Source: Polaromonas sp. (GTDB lineage: Bacteria > Pseudomonadota > Gammaproteobacteria > Burkholderiales > Burkholderiaceae_C). Taken from it: a DNA stretch of 8,054 nt. Shown here one piece after another: positions 1 through 5,611 of this stretch. The position numbers and the translations under genes are program-made. The stretch lies in assembly GCA_028292345.1 (NCBI GenBank), contig JAQGMN010000034.1, positions 1 to 8,054 of the forward strand. Reading direction: 5' to 3'. Within the stretch, counting starts at the first letter, position 1. Each line of letters begins with the position of its first letter. The notes under the pieces were generated by a model. That model was not told where the DNA came from and searched no databases. It was given only the letters and a program-made list of their open reading frames with translations.

Positions 1-1
1 C

Positions 2-904
2 AATGCGGTCATCCACCTCATCGCCATCGCCGGACGGCTGGGCCTGAAGCTGACGGTGGACGATTTCGACCGGCTGGCCGGCGAGCTGCCCTGCCTGGTC
101 AACCTGCAGCCGTCGGGCCAGTACCTGATGGAGGATTTTTGCTACGCCGGCGGCCTGCCGGTGGTGATGAGGGAGATCGCCCAGCACCTGCATGCCGACG
201 CGGTCACGGCCAACGGCCGGACGATCGGCCAGAACATCGAAGGCGCGCAGAACTACAACACCGAGGTCATCAAGCCGCTGAGCGCCCCCTTCAAGGAGAA
301 AGCCGGCATCGCGGTGCTGCGCGGCAATCTGTCGCCGCGCGGCGCCGTCATCAAGCCCAGCGCGGCCACGCCGGCGCTGATGACGCACCGGGGGCGCGCC
401 GTGGTGTTTGAAACCATCGAGGACTTCCACGCCCGCATCGACGACGAAAACCTGGACATCGATGAAAACTGCGTCATGGTGCTCAAGAACTGCGGCCCCA
501 AGGGCTACCCCGGCATGGCCGAGGTGGGCAACATGCCGCTGCCGCCCAAGGTGCTGCGCAAGGGCATCCTGGATATGGTGCGCATCAGCGATGCCCGCAT
601 GAGCGGCACCGCCTACGGCACGGTGGTGCTGCACACCGCGCCCGAAGCCGCTGCCGGCGGCCCGCTGGCGCTGGTGCAAAACGGCGACATGATCGAGCTG
701 GACGTGCCCAACCGCCGCCTGCACCTGCAGGTGAGCGACGAGGAACTGGCCCGGCGCATGGCCGACTGGAAGGCCCCCGAGCCGCCGATGGGCTCGGGCT
801 ACTGGAAGCTCTACACCGACCATGTGCTGCAGGCCGACCAGGGCGCCGACCTCGATTTCCTGGTCGGCAAGCGCGGCTCGGCCGTGCCCCGGGACAACCA
901 CTGA
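2..904 (+). CDS. IlvD/Edd family sugar-acid dehydratase (galactonate/arabinonate type), C-terminal 300 residues
   Basis: This is the 3' part of a gene whose start lies left of the window; the frame is open from base 2 (first residues NAVIHLIAIAGR, a signature of the IlvD/Edd family) to TGA at 902-904. Family members are about 570-600 residues, so roughly half is visible. They are [2Fe-2S] enzymes that remove water from aldonic acids to give 2-keto-3-deoxy acids in the cytoplasm. The cluster-binding cysteines sit in the missing N-terminal half. Visible family motifs are GNLSPRGAVIKPSAA, VLKNCGPKGYPGMAEVGNM and DARMSGTAYG. The serine of the last (AGC at 602-604) matches the catalytic base described for L-arabinonate dehydratase. 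RMSGTAYG rather than the dihydroxy-acid dehydratase form RFSGGTRG argues for a sugar acid and against IlvD itself. The following dgoK and dgoA make D-galactonate the likeliest substrate (inference); L-arabinonate, D-xylonate or D-fuconate remain possible. Confidence 0.88.
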   Translation, partial: NAVIHLIAIAGRLGLKLTVDDFDRLAGELPCLVNLQPSGQYLMEDFCYAGGLPVVMREIAQHLHADAVTANGRTIGQNIEGAQNYNTEVIKPLSAPFKEKAGIAVLRGNLSPRGAVIKPSAATPALMTHRGRAVVFETIEDFHARIDDENLDIDENCVMVLKNCGPKGYPGMAEVGNMPLPPKVLRKGILDMVRISDARMSGTAYGTVVLHTAPEAAAGGPLALVQNGDMIELDVPNRRLHLQVSDEELARRMADWKAPEPPMGSGYWKLYTDHVLQADQGADLDFLVGKRGSAVPRDNH

Positions 905-923
905 AAGCGGTTAAAGGGCAGGA

Positions 924-941
924 CGCCGGATTTTTCCGGCG
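924..941 (+). other. Perfect 7-bp GC hairpin between dehydratase and dgoK
   Basis: CGCCGGA (924-930), a TTTT loop (931-934) and TCCGGCG (935-941) form a perfect stem-loop 20 bases after the dehydratase stop and 40 bases before dgoK. No T-tract follows (next bases ACTTCGACC), so it is not a typical intrinsic terminator. It could be a processing or mRNA-stability element that sets unequal expression within the operon, or a weak attenuator. The structure is seen directly; its role is inferred. Confidence 0.45.
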
Positions 942-980
942 ACTTCGACCCTTGCCGCAGGACCCAGGGACAATGTCGTC

Positions 981-1868
981 ATGAAACCTTTGCTCGCCCT
1001 GGACTGGGGCACCACTTCGCTGCGGGGCGCGCTGCTGGCGGCCGACGGCACTGTCGTGCAGGAGCGCGCCCTGCCGCAGGGCATCCTGAGCGTTGCCGCC
1101 GGGCAGTTCCCGTCGGTGTTCCAGAATGCCTTTGGCGACTGGATGCAGGACGGCCGGCTGTGCCTGATCGCCGGCATGGCCGGCAGCCAGCAGGGCTGGC
1201 GGGAAGCGCCTTACTGTGCCTGCCCGGCCGGTTTCGGCGACATCGCGGCCCGCCTGGCCTGGGTCGAGCCCGGCCGCATTGCCATCGTGCCCGGCTTGTC
1301 CATCGAAGCCGGCGGCGTGCCGGACGTGATGCGCGGCGAGGAAACCCAGGTGTTCGGCGCCCTGGCGCTGCTGGGCCTGGACGACGCGCGGCTGGTGCTG
1401 CCCGGCACGCACAGCAAATGGGTCAATGTCGGCGGGCGCCGCATCACCCATTTCTCCACCTGGATGAGCGGCGAGTTCTATGCGCTGCTGCGCCGGCATT
1501 CGATCCTGGCGCGCACCCTGCCTGACGCCGAGCCGCCCCACGATGCCGACGCTTTCATGCAGGGCGTGCAGCATGCCCGGCAGGGCGCCGGCCTGCTGCA
1601 CACCGCCTTCAGCACCCGCACCCTGTCGCTGTTCAGGCGGCTGCCCGCCGAGGCGCTTCCCAGCTATCTGTCCGGGCTGGTGATCGGCGAGGAAGTCAAG
1701 GCGCAGTCGCTGGCGCGCGGCGACAGCGTGGTGGTGATCGGCGCCCCGGCGCTGGCCGCCTGTTATGAACAAGCCCTGGCCCTGTGGGGCGTCGCCGTCC
1801 AGCCCGTGGGCAACCAGGCCACCTGGCGCGGCCTGCATGCCATCGCCGAAACCCTGAACTCCCCATGA
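981..1868 (+). CDS. dgoK: 2-dehydro-3-deoxygalactonokinase (DgoK)
   Basis: A cytoplasmic kinase that phosphorylates 2-keto-3-deoxy-galactonate with ATP to give 2-keto-3-deoxy-6-phosphogalactonate, the second intracellular step of the De Ley-Doudoroff pathway. The 295 residues match the roughly 290-residue size of the family. The N-terminal phosphate-binding motif is DWGTTSLRG (residues 8-16). DVMRGEETQ follows at 115-123, PGTHSKWV at 141-148 with the downstream FSTWMSGEF segment (158-166), and GLVIGEE at 232-238; all are characteristic of DgoK. The ATG at 981 is chosen because the DWGTT motif falls close to the N-terminus as in relatives, with AGGGA at 966-970 as a plausible ribosome-binding site. 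The stop codon overlaps the start of dgoA in ATGA (1865-1868), which implies translational coupling. No truncation or missing motif is apparent. Confidence 0.93.
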   Translation: MKPLLALDWGTTSLRGALLAADGTVVQERALPQGILSVAAGQFPSVFQNAFGDWMQDGRLCLIAGMAGSQQGWREAPYCACPAGFGDIAARLAWVEPGRIAIVPGLSIEAGGVPDVMRGEETQVFGALALLGLDDARLVLPGTHSKWVNVGGRRITHFSTWMSGEFYALLRRHSILARTLPDAEPPHDADAFMQGVQHARQGAGLLHTAFSTRTLSLFRRLPAEALPSYLSGLVIGEEVKAQSLARGDSVVVIGAPALAACYEQALALWGVAVQPVGNQATWRGLHAIAETLNSP

Positions 1869-2488
1869 ACCCTTCCGACAAGTTTTTGCACGCCCTGAAG
1901 ACCGTCCCCCTGGTGGCCATCCTGCGCGGCCTGCAGCCTGCCGAGGCGGTGCCCATGGGCCAGGCCCTGGTGTCCGCCGGCTGGACGATGATCGAGGTGC
2001 CGCTCAATTCCCCGCAGCCGCTGGACAGCATCGCCGCCCTGGCGCGGGCCTTTCCGCAGGCGCTGGTCGGCGCCGGCACGGTGCTGACGCCTGCCGATGT
2101 GCGCCATGTGCAGGCCGCCGGCGGGCAGCTCATCGTGTCGCCGAATTTCAACGCGGCCGTGGTGCATGAGGCGGTCCGGCTGGGCATGGTCTGCCTGCCC
2201 GGCGTCATGACCGCCAGCGAAGCCTTCGCCGCCCTGGAGGCCGGCGCCCATGGGCTCAAGCTGTTCCCCGGCGAAATGATCACGCCTGCCGTGGTGAAGG
2301 CGCTGCGGGCGGTGCTGCCGGCGGGCACGGTGGTGCTGCCGGTGGGCGGCGTGAATCCCGGGAACATGGGGGCTTACCTGGCGGCGGGGGCTGACGGGTT
2401 TGGCATGGGTTCGGCCTTGTTCAAGCCGGGGATGGGGGTGGAGGAAGTGGCTGGGAATGCGGCAAGGCTGGTGGCTGCCTTGCGGTAG
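1865..2488 (+). CDS. dgoA: 2-dehydro-3-deoxy-6-phosphogalactonate aldolase (DgoA)
   Basis: A class I (Schiff-base) aldolase of the KDPG/KDPGal family that splits 2-keto-3-deoxy-6-phosphogalactonate into pyruvate and D-glyceraldehyde-3-phosphate. The 207 residues fit the roughly 205 of E. coli DgoA. The motifs run in family order: VAILRG (17-22), IEVPLNSP with Glu44, VGAGTVL (68-74), VSPNF (91-95), GLKLFPGE with the presumed Schiff-base Lys132, and LPVGGVNPGN (158-167). An in-frame start upstream at 1784 exists but would lie inside dgoK and add residues lacking homology. The ATG at 1865 overlaps the dgoK stop and gives the normal N-terminus. KDPGal rather than KDPG specificity is inferred mainly from the dgoK neighbour and the EVPLNSP motif. 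In the last 40 or so codons, codon choice shifts from GGC/CTG toward GGG, GCT, TTG and AGG, unlike the rest of the gene. Confidence 0.92.
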   Translation: MNPSDKFLHALKTVPLVAILRGLQPAEAVPMGQALVSAGWTMIEVPLNSPQPLDSIAALARAFPQALVGAGTVLTPADVRHVQAAGGQLIVSPNFNAAVVHEAVRLGMVCLPGVMTASEAFAALEAGAHGLKLFPGEMITPAVVKALRAVLPAGTVVLPVGGVNPGNMGAYLAAGADGFGMGSALFKPGMGVEEVAGNAARLVAALR

Positions 2489-2518
2489 GGCTCGGGCTTG
2501 TTGTTGGCTGGTTGGTTT

Positions 2519-2540
2519 GCTGTTTTCATAGTGAAACAGC
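2519..2540. terminator. Bulged stem-loop between convergent dgoA and the phytase-like gene
   Basis: GCTGTTTTCA (2519-2528) can pair with TGAAACAGC (2532-2540) as nine base pairs with one bulged T and a TAG loop; without the bulge it is a 7-bp stem with an 8-base loop. It sits 30 bases past the dgoA stop and 56 bases past the stop of the opposing gene, where a two-way terminator would be expected. Neither side has a good T-run, so intrinsic termination is uncertain. The rest of the 108-bp gap (2489-2596) shows nothing else. Confidence 0.35.
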
Positions 2541-2596
2541 TCGCCGGGAAGCGGATGCCGGCCACCGCCGCGCATCCACTTTTCTCCCCTGGCGAC

Positions 2597-3991
2597 TTAC
2601 CTGGCCTTCAGGAAATCGCCGACTTCCAGCAGCACGAGTTCGTTGTCATCGGCCTTGCTGGGATCGCGGCTGCTGGAGAACGGCAGGTTGTTGTCGTTGC
2701 CGACCACGATGTGCGTGCTGTCCACCACATCGACGTTCTCAATCGTGAAAAACGGAAAGGTCAGCACGCCGTTGTTCAGCGGCTTGCGCGCCAGCCTGGC
2801 GGGGTCGGCAATCGCCATCAGGTCGATGTAGCCGATCTTGCGCACCGGGCCGCCCGCGTTGGCATCGCTCAGTTCCACCTTGTACACGCGCTTGAACTTG
2901 GCGATGTCGTGGAAGCAGTCGGTGCGCTTCTGGCCTTCGGGGCAGGCCTTGTCGGCCGTGCCTTCGCCGTTGTCGCGCTCGATGATCAGGCCGGTCGTGC
3001 CGTCGATCATGTTGAAGTCGCCAATCGCGTGGCTGTTGCCCTCCAGCAGGTACTTCCAGTGGCGGCCGGTCCACGACTGGCTTTTCACGTCGAATTCAAG
3101 CACCCGCAAATAGTCCTTGCCGTCCAGGTTTTCATTGGATTTGCTGGTCGCATCCCAAAGCGCGCCCTCCAGCAAGGCGTAAAGCTTGCTGCCGTCCTTT
3201 GACGCGGCCATGCCTTCGAAACCCTTGGAGCGGCGCACCTGGAAATCCACCGCGCCGCCGGGCGTGCCCGGCGTGGTGACGGCCGGGTGGTCGGGCGAAC
3301 GCACCGCCTTGCCCTCGACCAGCGTGTCAAACACGGCCAGCACCTTGCCCTTCATGTCGGCCTTGATCAGGAAGGGGCCGAACTCGTCGCCAATCCACAA
3401 GGCGCCGCCGGCGAACTGAAAACTTTCGGTGTCGAAATCGCTGCCGGTCAGGTAGCGTTTTTTCGTGCCTTCATGAACGATGCGAAAAGGCACTTTCTTG
3501 TCGGGATCGTGCAGGAAAACGGTTTCCAGCCGCTTCATGCCGCCACCCTTGAAGTCAACGCCGTAGCGGTTCAGGTACAGCATGGAATCGGGCGAATTGG
3601 CCTTGGAGCCCGAGCCGTTGTCGGTCAGTACCCAGAAGCTGCCGTCGGGCATTTTCCTGATGCCCGAGTGGCCCTGCAGCGGCTGGCCCTTGAAGGGCAG
3701 CGACATGCCCGTGGGGCGCCCGCCCGACAGGCCTTCCACTGTGCCTACGGCATCCACGCGCTTGCCAGTGGTGAATTTTCCGCTGATCTGCAGGTCTTGC
3801 GGCGCATCCTTGGGTGCAGCGATGAACGATGCCGCCGGCATCACGACGTGGCCGGCCAGGGTGGCCGCAAACCCAGGCACAACCGGCCCATCGGTTTGCG
3901 CCTGCAGCGGGGATGAAGCCAGGGCAGCCGCCACCATGGCAATGGACAGTGGGCGCATCAGCGCGGGCAGAAAAAGGCCAGATGGCAACAT
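2597..3991 (-). CDS. Exported esterase-like activity of phytase family protein
   Basis: 464 residues with an N-terminal signal peptide. A positively charged start (Arg13), a hydrophobic run (LSIAMVAAALA) and a likely cleavage after LQA at residue 31 predict export to the periplasm or beyond. The body resembles the phytase-like / esterase-like domain family (Pfam PF13449), a probable beta-propeller. Visible signatures are GHSGI (107-111), LTDNG (122-126), WIGDEFGPF (199-207), GFEGMA (257-262), IIERDNGEG (336-344), TIENVD (416-421) and VVGNDNNLPFS (429-439). The many acidic and Asn residues in these loops suggest metal or phosphate binding (inference). Cys350 and Cys359 could form a disulphide. 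The start is uncertain: ATG at 3991 gives a 31-residue signal, ATG at 3958 (residue 12) gives a compact 20-residue signal, and neither has a clear ribosome-binding site. Phosphate-ester hydrolysis is suggested only by family name; the substrate is unknown. It stands alone, not in an operon. Confidence 0.82.
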   Translation of the reverse strand: MLPSGLFLPALMRPLSIAMVAAALASSPLQAQTDGPVVPGFAATLAGHVVMPAASFIAAPKDAPQDLQISGKFTTGKRVDAVGTVEGLSGGRPTGMSLPFKGQPLQGHSGIRKMPDGSFWVLTDNGSGSKANSPDSMLYLNRYGVDFKGGGMKRLETVFLHDPDKKVPFRIVHEGTKKRYLTGSDFDTESFQFAGGALWIGDEFGPFLIKADMKGKVLAVFDTLVEGKAVRSPDHPAVTTPGTPGGAVDFQVRRSKGFEGMAASKDGSKLYALLEGALWDATSKSNENLDGKDYLRVLEFDVKSQSWTGRHWKYLLEGNSHAIGDFNMIDGTTGLIIERDNGEGTADKACPEGQKRTDCFHDIAKFKRVYKVELSDANAGGPVRKIGYIDLMAIADPARLARKPLNNGVLTFPFFTIENVDVVDSTHIVVGNDNNLPFSSSRDPSKADDNELVLLEVGDFLKAR

Positions 3992-4056
3992 GTGTGCATT
4001 TCTATGGAATAAAGAGGCAGATCTTGGACGGACCGTGTGACGGCTTGATTACATCG

Positions 4057-4068
4057 GGTTGCGCAACC
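4057..4068. promoter_or_regulatory. 12-bp perfect palindrome, possible operator upstream of the phytase-like gene
   Basis: GGTTGCGCAACC is a perfect inverted repeat about 65-100 bases before the two candidate starts of the phytase-like gene. It lies in AT-richer DNA where a promoter would be expected. The position suits a dimeric repressor or activator site, but no regulator is identified in the window and a 12-bp GC-containing palindrome can arise by chance. Confidence 0.25.
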
Positions 4069-4098
4069 ACAAATGAACGGATGCGCTTTGGCCGAGTT

Positions 4099-4241
4099 TG
4101 CGCAGACCCCCGCTTTTGCGGGGCAGCGCAGGTTGCCCATGGCGCAGCGAAGGGACCGGGACAGCCGGGTCGCCTTTCTTTTGGTTGGCTTTTCTTGGGC
4201 GAGGCAAAGAAAAGGTGGGTTGCCGCCGGGCAATCCCCGGC
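4099..4241. repeat. Hairpin cluster resembling a dispersed intergenic repeat
   Basis: Three stem-loops occur in 143 bases. The first is TGCGC..CCCCGC-TTTT-GCGGGG..GCGCA (4099-4130), a 6-bp perfect inner stem plus a 5-bp outer stem. The second is CTTTTCTT (4189-4196) pairing with AAGAAAAG (4207-4214). The third is GCCGGG-CAATC-CCCGGC (4225-4241). The segment between them, with CATGGCGCAGCGAAGGGACC and GGGTCGCCTTTCTTTTGGTT, recalls from memory a composite repeat found many times between genes in Comamonadaceae and related bacteria. The usual form has a longer match around the AAGAAAAG stem, so this copy looks degenerate. Only one copy is visible here, so repetition cannot be shown from the window. 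Confidence 0.5.
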
Positions 4242-4310
4242 CAGCCAGCCTGAGCAACGCCCGCGCCGCTTGTGAATGAACAGCGCCTGGCCAGGAATCA
4301 CCACCAAAAA

Positions 4311-4351
4311 TCAAACAAAAAAGTGCTTTTCCGCCCTACCTTAAAGCATTT
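4311..4351 (-). terminator. Probable intrinsic terminator of the phaC-fusion-ackA operon
   Basis: Read on the minus strand, starting 25 bases after the ackA stop, AAATGCTTT (4351-4343) pairs with AAGCACTT (from about 4329 down) around a GC-rich loop. The stem has a TGCTTT/AAAGCA core with one mismatch or bulged C. It is followed by a T-rich stretch (TTTTTTGTTTGATTTTT). A stem followed by a T-tract at this distance suits a Rho-independent terminator, though the stem is AT-rich and weak. Confidence 0.42.
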
Positions 4352-4375
4352 ATAGCTATCAAATCAGGAGTGAAT

Positions 4376-5611
4376 TCATGCCCCGCCAGAACGCCAGTCG
4401 TGCGCCCCCTGCCCCTGCAAGACAGCCTGCGTGTGCTGCGCAATCATCAACTCCTCATTGGTCGGAATGACCCACACCGCCACGCGGCTGCCCGCCGTGC
4501 TGATGCAGCGCGCGCCTGATGCCTGCGCCTCGTTGGCCTCCTCGTCCAGCGCAACGCCCAGCCAGGCCGCACCCTCGCAAACCCGGCGCCGCAGGCTGGC
4601 GCTGTTCTCGCCAATGCCGGCGGTGAACACCAGCGCCTCCAGCCCGCCGAGCGACGCGGCCAGGCTGCCGAGCTGCTGGTTGACACGGTACACATACAGG
4701 TCAATCGCCTGCCGGGCTTCAGGCGCTTCACTGGCCTCCACCGTGCGCATGTCGCCCGAAATGCCCGACACGCCGAGCAGGCCCGACTGCTCGTACAGCA
4801 GCTTTTCCACCGCCTGAAGGCTCATGCCCATCGCGCCCATCAGGTGCAGCACCACGCCCGGGTCCAGGCTGCCGCAGCGCGTGCCCATCATCAGGCCGTC
4901 GAGCGCGGTGAACCCCATGGTCGAGGCCATGCTGCGCCGGTCCTGCATCGCGCACAGGCTCGCGCCGTTGCCCAGGTGCGCAACGACGACCTTTCCATCG
5001 GCCACAGCGCCCAAATAGTCGGGCAGCACGCTGGCGATGTATTCATACGACAGGCCGTGAAAGCCGTAGCGCTTCACGCCGGCCTCGGTGATGGGGCGCG
5101 GCAGCGCGCAGGCCCGCGCCACCCAGGGCTGGGTGGCGTGGAATTCGGTGTCGAAGCAGGCGACCTGCGGCAGATCGGGCAGCAGGCCGGCGATGGCGCG
5201 GATGGCCGACAGGTTGTGCGGCTGGTGCAGCGGCGCCAGCGGCGTGAAGGCGTCGAGCTGCGCCAGGATGGCCGGCGTGACCCGGGCGGGCTGCGCAAAC
5301 CGCTCGCCGCCATGCACCACCCGGTGGCCGACCGCGCCCAGGGTTCGGCCCGCCGCATGCCGGTCCAGCCAGTCGAACAGTTCCTCGAACGCCTCTTCCG
5401 GCCCCAGCACCGGGTCGGCCGACACGCGGATGCGCCGGTCTTCCAGCGGCTCGCCGCCTTGCCCCCAGACCCGCAGGCGCGCTTGGCCGCCGATGCCCTC
5501 GATGCGGCCATTGGCGATGCGCGCCAGGGCCGAACCGGGCCCGGCCACGTCGTAGGCGGCGAACTTGACGCTCGACGAGCCCGAGTTGATGACCAGCAGC
5601 GCCTGCGTCAT
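4376..5611 (-). CDS. ackA: Acetate kinase (acetate/propionate kinase family)
   Basis: A cytoplasmic ASKHA-fold kinase that interconverts acetyl phosphate plus ADP and acetate plus ATP. The 411 residues fit the family's roughly 400. Signature positions match known acetate kinases: VINSGSSSVKF (7-17, Asn9), GHRVVHGGE (95-103, Arg97), FDTEFH (153-158, Asp153), RYGFHGLSYEY (181-191, His185), HLGNGAS (212-218), GTRCGSLDPG (243-252, Arg245), FTAGIGENS (329-337) and PTNEEL (383-388, Glu387). These correspond to the catalytic Asn, Arg, Asp, His, Arg and Glu described for the Methanosarcina enzyme. The ATG at 5611 is preferred over the in-frame ATG at 5668: it puts the VINSGSS strand at the N-terminus and overlaps the stop of the preceding gene in ATGA (5608-5611), implying coupled translation. 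FDTEFHATQP replaces the more usual FDTAFHxTMP. With a phosphotransacetylase domain upstream it completes acyl-CoA to acid plus ATP; acceptance of propionate or butyrate is possible. Confidence 0.94.
   Translation of the reverse strand: MTQALLVINSGSSSVKFAAYDVAGPGSALARIANGRIEGIGGQARLRVWGQGGEPLEDRRIRVSADPVLGPEEAFEELFDWLDRHAAGRTLGAVGHRVVHGGERFAQPARVTPAILAQLDAFTPLAPLHQPHNLSAIRAIAGLLPDLPQVACFDTEFHATQPWVARACALPRPITEAGVKRYGFHGLSYEYIASVLPDYLGAVADGKVVVAHLGNGASLCAMQDRRSMASTMGFTALDGLMMGTRCGSLDPGVVLHLMGAMGMSLQAVEKLLYEQSGLLGVSGISGDMRTVEASEAPEARQAIDLYVYRVNQQLGSLAASLGGLEALVFTAGIGENSASLRRRVCEGAAWLGVALDEEANEAQASGARCISTAGSRVAVWVIPTNEELMIAQHTQAVLQGQGAHDWRSGGA

Larger units (their letters stand above)
3992..4375. 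other. 384-bp intergenic region without a gene
   Basis: This stretch lies upstream of the phytase-like gene and downstream of ackA, both on the minus strand. Short open frames here have no family resemblance and no ribosome-binding sites. It holds a 12-bp palindrome, a hairpin-rich repeat-like segment, a 10-bp palindrome CCTGGCCAGG (4286-4295), and an AT-rich end with a probable ackA terminator. The promoter of the phytase-like gene should be here, but I could not assign convincing -35/-10 boxes. Confidence 0.6.

Noticed and set aside
585..1838. Long minus-strand open frame (417 codons) opposite dgoK and the end of the dehydratase
   Set aside because: It is antisense to genes with clear family motifs. 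Its Gly/Ala/Arg/Gln-rich composition is typical of the reverse frame of GC-rich genes, and it has no recognisable motif.
2498..3916. Plus-strand open frames (234 and 209 codons) opposite the phytase-like gene
   Set aside because: They are shadows of the real minus-strand gene, with composition rich in Val, Ala, Gly, His and Gln, no domain signature and no plausible ribosome-binding sites.
4015..4056. Pho-box-like direct repeat CCGTCAC / CCGTCCA on the minus strand upstream of the phytase-like gene
   Set aside because: The half-sites are 12 bases apart rather than the 11 of a PhoB box and depart from CTGTCAT at several positions, so the support is too weak to claim phosphate control.
3958..4314. 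Overlapping short open frames (about 100-150 codons) on both strands in the ackA/phytase-like intergenic region
   Set aside because: They run through the hairpin repeat and terminator, mutually overlap, lack ribosome-binding sites and resemble no protein family.
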